A stretch of DNA of 64,000 nucleotides, taken from NCBI GenBank assembly GCA_025642075.2, contig JAODUO010000468.1, positions 170,001-234,000 on the forward strand, written 5' to 3'. The position numbers were made by a program, and so were the translations under genes. Numbering within the stretch: the first letter of the stretch is position 1; each line of letters begins with the position of its first letter. The DNA is from Ridgeia piscesae. Taxonomy: Eukaryota > Annelida > Polychaeta > Sabellida > Siboglinidae. The notes under the pieces were generated by a model that saw only the letters and a list, made by a program, of their open reading frames with translations, did no database searches and was not told the DNA's origin. Below are positions 14,547 through 28,800 of the stretch, one piece after another.

Positions 14547-14870
14547 TGCCAGACTTTGCGTATATCACGATGTCTTCATCGTTAAGAACATTCAGGGCTG
14601 GCGTATTCATAAATGTAGGCTTGATAATGCACAGTTCTCCTGGTCTCAGCCAAGTCTCACTAATACTAACAGTGTCAGCATCCGACAGTAGTTCAGCGAT
14701 ATATAACGAAGACTGCTTGAAACCTTTAGCATTTAGACCAATGTGTTTAAGGGTCGTAAAAGTGTTAGTGTTCGGATTGCCAGTTTCACCATCTTCTGTT
14801 GCCGTATGACCTGTTGTAATACCATGACAATTATACCCGTAATTAATGTTAACAGATGGCACAACGATTG
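14547..14870 (-). pseudogene. LINE endonuclease N-terminal fragment abutting a microsatellite
   Basis: The minus-strand frame reads LKHIGLNAKGFKQSSLYIAE and SISETWLRPGELCIIK, the start of an apurinic-type endonuclease (N-terminal Asn and SETWL motifs). The frame then runs straight into (CACG)n(CA)n and the rest of the element is lost. It differs from the copy at 12.5-13.6 kb and belongs to another subfamily. Confidence 0.7.
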
Positions 14871-17399
14871 TATTTTACGTTATTGGTGAGTGTTATTCGG
14901 AACCACGAATATTATATACGAGCTCTGAACAATTAAAGATGTGCTGGAATAATTTGTAACAAGTCGGGTATGTGTTACAGTAATCGTATGTTTAAAGGCA
15001 TCCTCCAACACATCAATGATAAGAAATGATTGCTATTAAGTATAGTCTACGTTATCGGCATGTGGGTGTATTAACTAAAGAAATTCACGATACATACACT
15101 ACTTTATCAAGACGTTTCAGTTGTTAGTGTTTTCAAAAATGCTCCGGATGTCATAATAAATGTTAGGTTATATAACACATGGTGTATGTTTTCATTGCAT
15201 AAAACTAGAGGAACACATCGCCACGATGTCTTTATATTGTTCCATGCATTACGCTTTACTTAACAAAAGTGTATCAATATGTTTGGTTAAAATCATATCA
15301 ATGTATCACCTAATTAACTAGCCACCAAATCCTTTAAAGTTTTTTTCTATTACGTATAGAACATTTGTCTATTTTGTGCATAAACTATACATCTGCAAAC
15401 CAGAAAAGATTGTATCCTACGTTATCCATAGACATCCCTTGGGGATTGATTACTGGTGTTACCTCCAAGAAAACAATGACTAAGTTTGAATAATGAATAT
15501 TAATGAGAATACTCGTTATGGTCAGTTTCAGCCACACCCGTCCACTTCGGGGTTCTCCGTTACAGAATAAAACCGTCATTGCAAAGAAATTGTCAACAGG
15601 TACCCTCAGCCCCCCCCCCCACCCCGGCTCTCGAGTTACGCCCGCGAGTGGGAAGTGTTGACAGAGAGATCGTGCAACACCGAGAATGCCGTCACAAAAC
15701 AGCAAACCCTCCCGCCGTCCTCGATGTCGCTGGACCTAAACGACGACTACAACAGCAGCAGCAAAGACAACCAACACAGACGTGGAGAAGAAAAGAAATT
15801 TAATATTAAAAGAACTCGCTCTACAGTTGCTCCAGCAAATGTAAATACATAAATTAAATCGTAAAACTCTGGTGGTGACAGCGATATAATATAAAACGGT
15901 GCACGCTGACAGAAATGCTGGCAGTGACATCACATCGCCCGCCGCCCCTAGCTCATGCACGCACATATGTGTGTAGATATATCACAAATAACATCATCAC
16001 AGTTATATGTACAACCACCACGTGGGTGGCTCTCGCGTCAACGGTTGAGGCTTGGCCAACGTACGTACGTACAATACAGCTAATATTCACAGACGACATA
16101 CCCAGACACACGCGCACCACCGACCGATTGTACCACGTTCACGTCGAACATTCCATAGTAATCAGCAACGTTTTAATTTATACACACTTATAGACACTTA
16201 TATACAGACATGTTAATACATTATGTGCACGTAGTTACGTATGTACACCGACAATCACACATGTACTTGCACCATGGACACATCAAATGAGGGACATGCA
16301 CGCATTCGATACACGAAAATATTTCTCGGTTGAGGTGGCGCGTCGTAACGGTGGAATTTACAAAACGGTGTGCGGGTTTCGATTTCACGGTGATAAGAAA
16401 ATACAACGCTGTGCGTTTTCGCCGCATCACTTCGCAAACGGCTGTGAAGCTGTAAAATCAATCGACTAACATTGTGTGATCTAATCCAAAGATATCTCCG
16501 TGGCTCAACTTTCAGTGGCATCCTTTTATTAAATTGTTACTAATTTATCAAAATCTAGAACCAATCTCACTTCCACCGAGTCGCTTGTGTACACGTGTTA
16601 TTTTGTTTTCATGAAATCATACATGTTGTCAAATTGTTTTTAATTGTGCCAACATGAAAGTCGACAAAAATTAAGTAAACCATGAAAAACGTAATTTGTA
16701 AGTCACCTGATCTAGCAATGAATGTCAAGCATGGGCTTACTTGACCACCCGTATATTTACTTGAACTACCTGGTACTTGACTGCATTACAGATTTAAACA
16801 CAAACAAGCCTGATTCATGTCGTTCAAATTAACCACGGAGGCAGCTCATATATCAGATGAAATATGAAGATATTTTTAAAGAATTTGTCTAAGAAACAAT
16901 CTGTAAATTACAAAACCTATGTCAAAGTTTGTTCTTGTCTGTGCGAGGTTATAATGTTTAGGAAAACTCAAAAATGACACCAGACTCATGCTAGTAATTG
17001 CTATGTTGCCATATGACACGCTACATTGAATTTATGGAGCTGGAGAAAATATGTTTGATTGAATTACAGCAAATTATTCCATTTTATTTAAAGTGAAATA
17101 TGTTACCGATATAATCAGATGAGAACTGCATGATGTCAGAAAAACGCTGTATGAAACGCATCCACACAAACATTGTTGTTTCAACTGTTATCATGCTGGC
17201 TACAACTATTAATTAACAAGCTAGAATATAAAACATTTGTAGAACCAGCTACAAAGTATTAGCAATACACGTACATACTCTGATGATAACCTCTGTTAAA
17301 TGCACACCCAATAAGCTGTTTACTTTTGCATTTTTGCATTTTTTTTTAGAAATAGTTCACTGAATGGTTGTGTTGTTGATACATTTTCACTAATACAAC
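14871..17399. other. No gene recognised
   Basis: Unique sequence. Frames of 60-90 codons at 15.6-16.5 kb have no recognisable domains. AATAAA signals for a minus-strand transcript occur near 17083 and 16525. Confidence 0.4.
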
Positions 17400-19482
17400 C
17401 AAATATTTTTATTCGACGTAATGTCTCCTGTTCTGACGCACCGATACGAAAGTTAGCCTCTCTCACGTTGACATTTCACCAGCACAGTAACGTTTAGTTT
17501 CAATGGTGCAGATACAAACTTTCTGTTTCACCAAAAAAAAAAAGAGTATGTCTGAAACAGCCATTCTTTAAGTATCGTCAGTGGCTGATCACACTCAGAC
17601 AAAACCCCAGACCCCCACACTCCTGCACAATGTTTCAACTGAGAGCTGCATCTGAAGATCACAACGTAATTCCAAATAAATGATAGAGTCAGCAAAAACA
17701 TCAAAATTACATCACAAGTTTGTGATGTAAAATGGTTCACATACCTCCAGCAAACAGTTGATGTTACTATGTGTAAACGAGGTGACACCTTTCCCATCAA
17801 TTATGCTTCTAGAAGTTTAAAAAAAAGAACAACTCCCATATTCATATAAACTTGGCAGGTTAAATAAATTGGGCTAACTTAGCGCAGACAAAGATGTTGA
17901 GGAGTGATGTGATGATTGCATGAATGTGAACAACCTGTTTAAGCCAGTGTTAACAAATGGCATTATTTGTTGTGTTTCGGCAAATCTGCTCGTGATAGCA
18001 CTGGTCTGTGTATACATACAACCACAACAACCAAAGATACTGAGTCACACAGAGTCATATGGTATGCAACCCAAACTTCCTCAATGTTCTGGTGTCTTTT
18101 GGCATGACAACAACTAAACTGTGCACTATATTTTTAACATGAATGAATTCTCACACTATGCTTTCCAAAAGCATCATGGTTACTTTCAGGCTTCCACAAA
18201 CGTTGAGACCTTCACACCGATCGTCAGAATCAAGACATTTTCACAAACAGAAGCCAACTTTCGTCACCGTATGCTTCTTATAAAAGCTTCGTTCTGATCG
18301 AAAGGTATACAGGCAAATAAACAATTCAATTTGACGGCCACAAAACAGGAACAAGGACACAACTAAGCAGACCAAAATTACCCTATGTGGGGGGATTGAC
18401 ACCAATCTGTGTTTTGCAAGCTGTGTTCTGTCTCTGTTATGCTGTGATTCTTAACCTTTCCCTGACTGTGGATCAAATTCCGTGACTGTGTACCAAATTT
18501 CAGCCATAGGTCTGGCTTGGCGACTCATTCCTTCAAAACCCGTTAAAAAGATGATAAAATAAACAGTGGTCTTACATCAATAAATTAAGATATACTCTTA
18601 TTAAATTTGCTTGATAAACACAGTGGTATGGTCAAATGGATGCCATTCATTTGTTCACGGATGAAGAAAGCAGAAAAACACATTTTGCAAGTCAGAAGAA
18701 AAGATGCGTGACAAAGCTAGCAATATTACATGAGTTTGACATGTCTGAAGGATGTTACTCTAATTTAACAGATGTACCCTAAACATGTCAATTAAAGCCA
18801 TATTTTTGTGTGAAAGTATATTATAATGGCTTCCATATAATATTATTTAGATAAAATCCTGTGCTTGCGAGAACGATTTATGCCAAATATTGTGTGAATT
18901 TGAAACGTTGTGTGAGACTGATTAGGGAGCAGTAATTATTTATCAGCTGAATCCGACGACATGCCGATTTGAAATAAAATGATCTCAATCCTCATACATT
19001 GTAATGTGACCAACCTTTCAACCCTGTGCACCACACAAAATCTCCACCATGTTTTGTATACTGGCAAATATTAAATTTTTCCAGAGTAAAACTGACATCC
19101 TACAAGTGAAACCTCAAGATTTTACTTTATATTTCTGATCAGAAGAATATTTTCCAAATGTCGTGCAATGAGACTTGTGCCAAACACCATTTCCTCCATC
19201 CAACTGACCACAACAAACAGTTCGCTCGAGTTTAACCAGCCTTAATTTCTTCAGTCTCACCCACAGTTGTCTTCTTACATCATCTCTGCATCTTGCCAAC
19301 TCAAGCAAACTCATCCTCCACGTCAGCTCCACTGTGGTCACCTCAGTTTAACCCTATTATCCCCAGTTCCTTATCCAGTTTAACCCTATTATCTCCAGTT
19401 CCTTCCCTGTTATTGCCCCGTGCACCCATTAACTGTTTCTGAATCTCATTATCATGCACGCACGTACGTACGTACGTACGTA

Positions 19483-19567
<85 letters not shown>

Positions 19568-19688
19568 ACTTATTCACTTTCATACAATCTCACTTTACAC
19601 ATGCTATCTGTGTGCACCTGGTAAGGTTCGCTCGACCGTGATCACACTTTGCGGCTCAGCGACGTGGTCACGCCCTATCGCCCACAGT
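17400..19688 (-). other. Possible RAF 3' UTR
   Basis: There is no coding signal on either strand between the RAF stop and the LINE fragments further down. The first AATAAA hexamers on the minus strand that I found are at 17408-17413 and 17083-17088, so the 3' UTR could be about 2.3-2.6 kb. It contains the CA/CACG microsatellite at 19455-19565. No transcript evidence; the extent is a guess. Confidence 0.3.
19455..19565. repeat. (CGTA)n(CGCA)n(CA)n microsatellite
   Basis: Three blocks, CGTA then CGCA then CA, each one substitution apart. It lies 120 bp downstream of the RAF stop codon, so possibly in the 3' UTR. Confidence 0.95.
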
Positions 19689-19883
19689 CTAGTATATGCT
19701 GTTTGCCATTGGAAAGAACGGGAAAGCGCCAAAGTTGCTGCTGATGGGCGTCTTTGGCGACACGCACACGTACGTGTAGTCGCACTCGTCCGACTGCAAG
19801 TAGGTTCGGTTCAACGTTGGCTCCGATGCACTGCGGTGCACCTTGGGAAGCGAGCGCACTAAGTTCTCCAGTGATGCCAAATT
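19689..19883 (-). CDS. BRAF: RAF exon 16 (residues 707-770 and stop, C-terminal 14-3-3 site)
   Basis: Begins [20 protein letters not shown] and contains RSASEP (Ser726, the activating C-terminal 14-3-3 site; BRAF S729) and SPKTP, an ERK feedback site. The terminal [11 protein letters not shown] extends past the vertebrate end (GAFPVH). Acceptor CGTTGCAG; TAG stop at 19689-19691. Confidence 0.96.
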   Translation of the reverse strand, partial: NLASLENLVRSLPKVHRSASEPTLNRTYLQSDECDYTYVCVSPKTPISSNFGAFPFFPMANSIY

Positions 19884-22800
19884 CTGCAACGGAAACATTT
19901 GAATAGTGCCAATTCTAGCTAGCTTGTTTCTGACGGGCATTAATTAATTGTAAACACTGGGACCAGCACGTAAACACAGGAGTCATCTGCTCACAGGAAA
20001 TTTGAAAAATTAATCGCAGGAACATGATTCGTTATGCAAAGCATAATGGGAAAAGACGATGTGTATTCACAATGGCATCATCTTATACTGATTGCTAACG
20101 TCATGGAATTTTCCAAAAAAGTTATCGTAGAAACTGCCAGAAGTGAAATTGTGGTAGTGCTCCTTCAAATTTAGCTCTGCTATTATATTTATCAGGGGCA
20201 GTGGGATGGGACCTCAGAGGATTGCAATTTTCAAAAGTTTGAGTGTGAGCGACTGCCTTTTCCCCCAAGCTTCGACGAGTAACTCAGCCAATATTAAACA
20301 TAACTTCTCCCCTGTGTGCGAGACGAGTGACAATGTTAGAATCACGCTACAAAATATTTTACTTCCAAAAGAACAGCATGAACTAAAACTGACATTGGAG
20401 CATTTAGTCGAACACTATTTAAAAAAAAATATTTCCGTTATTTTAAGCTGTAACCAAACAAAGTGTAAAATAATATCAGCAAATATTTAAATAAAATAAC
20501 ATGCTGTCATATTTAAATGGCTAAATGAAATCACTTGGATAATTTATCTCGTACATTTCACCAAACATATGCACATTTATGCCCGCACATGCTCCAGTGC
20601 CCTGTAATTTAATCGAACAGCTGGTCATCTATAGACATACCTGAGGGAACAGTGGTCGGTCCTCCCGATTGTACTTCACACATTCCTGCATAATTCGTTT
20701 GAAAGCCTTCGGCGTGTCTTTGCGGGACAGTGAGATGTCTGGGCGCAGGTATCCCTTTCCAACCATGAACAGAATCTGAAATGTCACAAACAGTAGCAAG
20801 GTAGGTATGTGGGGAGCGGTGGTCGCGCGGTAGAGCGCCGGACTGTCAATCGAGGGGATGGTGGTTCAATCCCACCTACCGCGTTTCGGAAATTAGGGAA
20901 TTTCGTTCACCCCACATTTGCCTGTGTCTTTCGGAAGAGACACTAAAAGTCGGTGGTCCCTTCTGTCTGGTGTCTATGCCAGGGGAAGTAAAAGATCCCA
21001 CACATGGGGTAAATGTGGAACCTGTAGTGGACTCACAAATTTCCGTTGGACTTTAAACGGACTTTGTACTGGTGTTATTACACCTTATTTGGTTGTATAG
21101 GAACTCCATTTTATGTTCTACTGGGTTGAAATTTGGGTAATAGCCATCCAAATAATTAGGAATCATCACTTCCAGAGAGTGGCTTGAAGACAAACATGTT
21201 GCGTACCTGATCCTTGTTGTTAATGTGAGCGTACGGAAGTTGTCCTGTAATGAGTTCATAGACGACGATGCCAAAGGCGTAGATATCTGACTGGAACGTG
21301 TAAGGATTCTCTTCCTTCATGCGAATCACTTCAGGTGCCTGAAAAAGGGGCATTCGATTTACCGCGTGTCTTTCCAACAATCACCACCTGCCATATCTTA
21401 ACTTACATACCTGTCATTTGGCTGGCTGATGTCACTGAAGTGTAAGTTTGTACCATCGAGATGTATGTACATGAACAGTAATCCAAATGTAATTTTACTT
21501 GGGTAACAGAGTAATAATTTAGTAACAGAAATACAATGCATAGAAAAGTTAACAGAGGAGAGCATACGTTATGAAATTAACTCAAAACAAGATCAGAGAA
21601 AAATTAAACAAAAATATTAATGCATCGTTGTCATGGCTTCTGAAGTCTGAAAGGGGCTTACTACCGTGTAAACAAACCGTTTCCTGTAAAAGCTGTCGGT
21701 TTGGTACAACAGATACAGGTTACGCTGAATAATATATATTTCAATTAGCTCGCACCCTGGGCAGGGTTTACCTGCATATTTGATCAATTATCGCGGCGTA
21801 ATTTATCAATAATATTCTGTATTACATATTCAGTACCCAGGTTTCACACGGGACACTAATTCACTCACCATCCACAAGAGGGAGCCAGTAGGTTGCTGGA
21901 ACTGATGCGAGCCACTCCATCTAGTCTTTACGGTGGCGAGACCAAAGTCACCTATCTTCACAGTGAGGTCATCGGTCAGAAAGATGTCTTACAAGCAGGT
22001 CAAGGTTGACATCCTTACACAGGGACCTCACACCAACATTTGAGATAGCATGTACGTACGTGGACCCATAACGGGAAACCTACAGACCATCCAGGTGGCG
22101 CTGTTGCGCCATCAACCGCCAGTGTCCCATTACCTCGTTAAGCCACGCTAATTCATTACATTCAGCATTTGTTAAGACACGTATGTATATATATATATAT
22201 GTGTCTTATACTTATAACAGTCAGAGTCTAAAACTGAAAAGATGAACTGAAATAAGAAATTAACAGCACGATGATATGAATTTTGCTTAAAGGAAAGCAG
22301 TTTCTTTAGAACTGATGTTTGGCTTTTGAAAAAGACAAAAAACATACGTGCAAAATGAGCAAATGTTCAAAAGGATACTGTTTGACTTGAGGTCTCTGTG
22401 AATGATTGACTTCGCATGGAGATAGCTGGAACAATAGAACACAATGTCACGGATCAACAGCTCCTCATCTTCACATCAATACGTTACACTGACGACTATC
22501 TTAGAAACTTAATACCATACGTTAAGCGAACACTCAAACAGCACAGCCCTAAGGTATCTGTCCTGGGCTTTACAGCCCTACAAGGAGTGTTACCCTCCAC
22601 CCAGCACTTACGTCAGACTCTGAGCTGCTCGGCTCTATAGCTTTATAGCCCCAATGTGTACAAGGGTGCACTTACACCGTGCCCTGAGCTGTCTGTCTCT
22701 AGCTTTATAGCCCCAATATGTACAAGGGTGCACTTACACCATGCCCTGAGCTGTCTGTCTCTAGCTTTATAGCCCCAATGTGTACAATGGTGCACTTACA

Positions 22801-25800
22801 CCATGCCCTGAGCTGTCTGTCTCTAGCTTTATAGCCCCAATGTGTACAATGGTGCACTAACACCATGCCCTGAGCTGTCTGTCTCTAGCTTTATAGCCCC
22901 AATGTGTACAATGGTACACTTACACCATGCCCTGAGCTGTCTGTCTCTAGCTTTATAGCCCCAATGTGTACAAGGGTGCACTTACACCATGCCCTGAGCT
23001 ATCTGTCTCTAGCTTTATAGCCCCAATGTGTACAATGGTGCACTCACACCATGCCCTGAGCAGTCTGTCTCTAGCTTTATAGCCCCAATGCGTACAATGG
23101 TGCACTTACACCATGCCCTGAGCTGTCTGTCTCTAGCTTTATAGCCCCAATGTGTACAATGGTGCACTTACACCATGCCCTGAGCTGTCTGTCTCTAGCT
23201 TTATAGCCCCAATGTGTACAATGGTGCACTAACACCATGCCCTGAGCTGTCTGTCTCTAGCTTTATAGCCCCAATGTGTACAATGGTACACTTACACCAT
23301 GCCCTGAGCTGTCTGTCTCTAGCTTTATAGCCCCAATGTGTACAAGGGTGCACTTACACCATGCCCTGAGCTATCTGTCTCTAGCTTTATAGCCCCAATG
23401 TGTACAATGGTGCACTTACACCATGCCCTGAGCAGTCTGTCTCTAGCTTTATAGCCCCAATGTGTACAATGGTGCACTTACACCATGCCCTGAGCTGTCT
23501 GTCTCTAGCTTTATAGCCCCAATGTGTACAATGGTACACTTACACCATGCCCTGAGCTGTCTGTCTCTAGCTTTATAGCCCCAATGTGTACAATGTTGCA
23601 CTTACACCATGCCCTGAGCTGTCTGTCTCTAGCTTTATAGCCCCAATTGTACAAGGGTCACTTACACCATGCCCTGAGCTGTCTGTCTCTAGCTTTATAG
23701 CCCCAATGTGTACAAGGTGCACTTACACCATGCCCTGAGCTGTCTGTCTCTAGCTTTATAGCCCCAATGTGTACAAGGTGCACTTACACCATGCCCTGAG
23801 CTGTCTGTCTCTAGCTTTATAGCCCCAATGTGTACAATGGTGCACTTACACCATGCCCTGAGCTGTCTGTCTCTAGTTTATAGCCCCAATGTGTACAATG
23901 GTCACTTACACCATGCCCTGAGCTGTCTGTCTCTAGCTTTATAGCCCCAATGTGTACAAGGGTGCACTTACACCATGCCCTGAGCTGTCTGTCTCTAGCT
24001 TTATAGCCCCAATGTGTACAATGGTGCACTTACACCATGCCCTGAGCTGTCTGTCTCTAGCTTTATAGCCCCAATGTGTACAATGGTGCACTTACACCAT
24101 GCCCTGAGCTGTCTGTCTCTAGCTTTATAGCCCCAATGTGTACAATGGTGCACTTACACCATGCCCTGAGCTGTCTGTCTCTAGCTTTATAGCCCCAATG
24201 TGTACAATGGTCACTTACACCATGCCCTGAGCTGTCTGTCTCTAGCTTTATAGCCCCAATGTGTACAAGGTGCACTTACACCATGCCCTGAGCTGTCTGT
24301 CTCTAGCTTTATAGCCCCAATGTGTACAATGGTGCACTTACACCATGCCCTGAGCTGTCTGTCTCTAGCTTTATAGCCCCAATGTGTACAATGGTGCACT
24401 TACACCATGCCCTGAGCTGTCTGTCTCTAGCTTTATAGCCCCAATGTGTACAATGGTGCACTTACACCATGCCCTGAGCTGTCTGTCTCTAGCTTTATAG
24501 CCCCAATGTGTACAATGGTGCACTAACACCATGCCCTGAGCTGTCTGTCTCTAGCTTTATAGCCCCAATGTGTACAATGGTGCACTTACACCATGCCCTG
24601 AGCTGTCTGTCTCTAGCTTTATAGCCCCAATGTGTACAAGGGTGCACTTACACCATGCCCTGAGCTGTCTGTCTCTAGCTTTATAGCCCCAATGTGTACA
24701 ATGGTGCACTTACACCATGCCCTGAGCAGTCTGTCTCTAGCTTTATAGCCCCAATGTGTACAATGGTGCACTTACACCATGCCCTGAGCTGTCTGTCTCT
24801 AGCTTTATAGCCCCAATGTGTACAATGGTGCACTTACACCATGCCCTGAGCTGTCTGTCTCTAGCTTTATAGCCCCAATGTGTACAATGGTGCACTTACA
24901 CCATGCCCTGAGCTGTCTGTCTCTAGCTTTATAGCCCCAATGTGTACAAGGGTGCACTTACACCATGCCCTTAGCTATCTGTCTCTAACTGTATAGCCCC
25001 AATGTGTACAAGGGTGCACTTACACCATGCCCTGAGCTGTCTGTCTCTAGCTTTATAGCCCCAATGTGTACAATGGTGCACTTACACCATGCCCTGAGCT
25101 GTCTGTCTCTAGCTTTATAGCCCCAATGTGTACAATGGTGCACTTACACCATGCCCTGAGCTGTCTGTCTCTAGTTTTATAGCTCCAATGTGTACAATGG
25201 TACACTTACACCATGCCCTGAGCTGTCTGTCTCTAGCTTTATAGCCCCAATGTGTACAATGGTACACTTACACCATGCCCTGAGCTGTCTGTCTCTAGCT
25301 TTATAGCCCCAATGTGTACAATGGTACACTTACACCATGCCCTGAGCTGTCTGTCTCTAGCTTTATAGCCCCAATGTGTACAATGGTACACTTACACCAT
25401 GCCCTGAGCTGTCTGTCTCTAGCTTTATAGCCCCAATGTGTACAATGGTGCACTTACACCATGCCCTGAGCTGTCTGTCTCTAGCTTTATAGCCCCAATG
25501 TGTACAAGGGTGCACTTACACCATGCCCTGAGCTGTCTGTCTCTAGCTTTATAGCCCCAATGTGTACAATGGTGCACTTACACCATGCCCTGAGCTGTCT
25601 GTCTCTAGCTTTATAGCCCCAATGTGTACAATGGTGCACTTACACCATGCCCTGAGCTGTCTGTCTCTAGCTTTATAGCCCCAATATGTACAAGGGTGCA
25701 CTTACACCATGCCCTGAGCTGTCTGTCTCTAGCTTTATAGCCCCAATGTGTACAATGGTGCACTTACACCATGCCCTGAGCTGTCTGTCTCTAGCTTTAT

Positions 25801-28800
25801 AGCCCCAATGTGTACAATGGTGCACTAACACCATGCCCTGAGCTGTCTGTCTCTAGCTTTATAGCCCCAATGTGTACAATGGTGCACTTACATCATGCCC
25901 TGAGCTGTCTGTCTCTAGCTTTATAGCCCCAATGTGTACAAGGATGCACTTACACCATGCCCTGAGCTGTCCAATTTTATAGCCCTTATGTATATAATGG
26001 CACACGCACGCCATGCCCTGAGCTAGCTCCCATTCTACTTATAGCCCTTAAACCACCCAAGGGTTGTTAGTATTAACCTGCGCACTTACTCCATGCCCTG
26101 AGCTGTCTGTCTTGCGATGTCAATAAGCGCCACCATCTCGAACTTCGTCTCGTTGACATGGAGATGCTTGTAGAGACTCGACCCTTCACACCATTGTGTC
26201 ACTATCGTCAGCTGTGGCTTCGACGTGCACCCCATGAACAGCAAAATGTTCACGTGCCGCGTTTTCCTGTTGGGGACAAATCTCGCATTTGACAACACAT
26301 GCAGCTGTATCATCAGTCAAAATATCAATGTCAGCGTCACAGCTCATGAGGAACAGGAAACCTTGTTACGAAGCACAGTATCCAGTCTTTAGACAGCTTA
26401 AAGGGATACTCCAGTCAGTGAGAGGTTCACAGTATTAACTTGCACAAAGATCGTTAATAAACCATTAGTTAGTGTTTAGTGGTATCAAAAACATGCCATC
26501 TTAGATTCAGGGCGCTACCATCTTGAGACTTATGCACCAGTGACGTTAGCGGAATCCTTGCTAAAAATTGTGATAGTGACGTTAGCAATCCGCGACGCAC
26601 TGGATACATCAAATACCATTGGACAGACGTAAGATGTTCGAACGTGCATGCGCCAGTGACGTAAGCGGTTTACGTCACTGGCGCATAAGTCTCAAGATGG
26701 CAGCGCCCTGAATCCAAAATGAAGTGTTTCTGGTACAATTATACAATAATTAATGATTTATTAACGATCTTTGTGCACAATTACTATGCACAACCAATGT
26801 ATTATACATATGTAAGTACATGCTGTGAATGTCTCACTGACTGGAGTATCCCTTTATAGCAACTGTCAGGCACACATGTTCAATAACAACAACATTTTGG
26901 CTTCTTTGGGAAGTATTCAGTCACGTTTCAATTACTGTGAAAGGTAAATTCAAACACAAACATGCACGACTGTTTATAGCAAAGTACTCTGATTAAAACA
27001 AATATCTAGCTTAAAATAACACTGTATATGATTTTTTTTGCCATATGTTTAATTAGGTCGATCTACAACGGGTGTTTTTAATAAAATGAAGTGATTTTTT
27101 AACCAAAAACATATATAATCAGATCTGAATCAATACACATATCTTAGACAACTTCTCAAACATAACATTTATGATTTAATAATACTCAAATAAAATAATT
27201 AAAATTTAAAATCTAATAAGAATAAAGGGTACCTTAACACTGCGACTTCATTTTTAAAACCTTGCATCTGAGCGGGTGTGGGATCTGTCACGTTGAGCCG
27301 TTTGACCGCTACTGGACCGTGCCACTGACCACGGAATACTGTCCCGAATGACCCCGATCCAATCCTGGGGCCAATGAGGATTTCCTCAGCGGGAATCTCC
27401 CAGTCCTCGTTCGAGTCTCGTCTTGAGCGCTGGTGCTGGCGGAACAAGAGTTGCAGGGAAATAAGTGTCACATCCACTACAACCAGGGGTGGCATGTAGT
27501 GAAGTACACCTACTTCATTACAATATTCTTGTAGTTATTACAAGTAATGGCTTGTAATGAAGTACACCTACTTCACTACAGTATTCTTGTAGATATTACA
27601 AGTAATCGCAATGTAATGAAGTACACCTACTTCACTACAACATTCTTGTAGTTATTACAAGTAATCGGCTTGTAATGAAGTACAACTACTTCACTACAAT
27701 ATTCTTGTAGTTATTACAAGTAATCGGCTTGTAATGAAGTACAACTACTTCACTACAACATTCTTGTAGTTATTTCAAGTAATCGGCTTGTAATGAAGTA
27801 CAACTATTTCACTACAATATTCTTGTAGTTATTACAAGTAATCGGCTTGTAATGAAGTACAACTACTTCACTACAATATTCTTGTAGTTATTACAAGTAA
27901 TCGGCTTGTAATGAAGTACACCTACTTCATTACAGTATTCTTGTAGTTATTACAAGTAATCGGCTTGTAATGAAGTACACCTACTTCACTACAATATTCT
28001 TGTAGTTATTACAAGTAATCGGCTTGTAATGAAGTACACCTACTTCACTACAATATTCTTGTAGTTATTACAAGTAATCGGCTTGTAATGAAGTACACCT
28101 ACTTCACTACAGTATTCTTGTAGTTATTACAAGTAATCGGCTTGTAATGAAGTACACCTACTTCACTACAGTATTCTTGTAGTTATTACAAGTAATCGTA
28201 ATGTAAAGAAGTACACCTACTTCACTACAATATTCTTGTAGTTATTACAAGTAATCGGAATGTAAAGAAGTACAACTACTTCACTACAATATTCTTGTAG
28301 TTATTTCAAGTAATCGGAATGTAAAGAAGTACAACTATTTCACTACAATATTCTTGTAGTTATTACAAGTAATCGGCTTGTAATGAAGTACAACTACTTC
28401 ACTACAATATTCTTGTAGTTATTTCAAGTAATCGGAATGTAAAGAAGTACAACTATTTCACTACAATATTCTTGTAGTTATTTCAAGTAATCGGAATGTA
28501 AAGAAGTACAACTATTTCACTACAATATTCTTGTAGTTATTACAAGTAATCGGAATGTAAAGAAGTACAACTACTTCACTACAATATTCTTGTAGTTATT
28601 TCAAGTAATCGGAATGTAAAGAAGTACAACTACTTCACTACAGTATTCTTGTAGATATTACAAGTAATCGGAATGTAATGAAGTACAACTACTTCACTAC
28701 AATATTCTTGTAGTTATTTCAAGTAATCGGAATGTAAAGAAGTACAACTACTTCACTACAATATTCTTGTAGTTATTACAAGTAATCGGCTTGTAATGAA

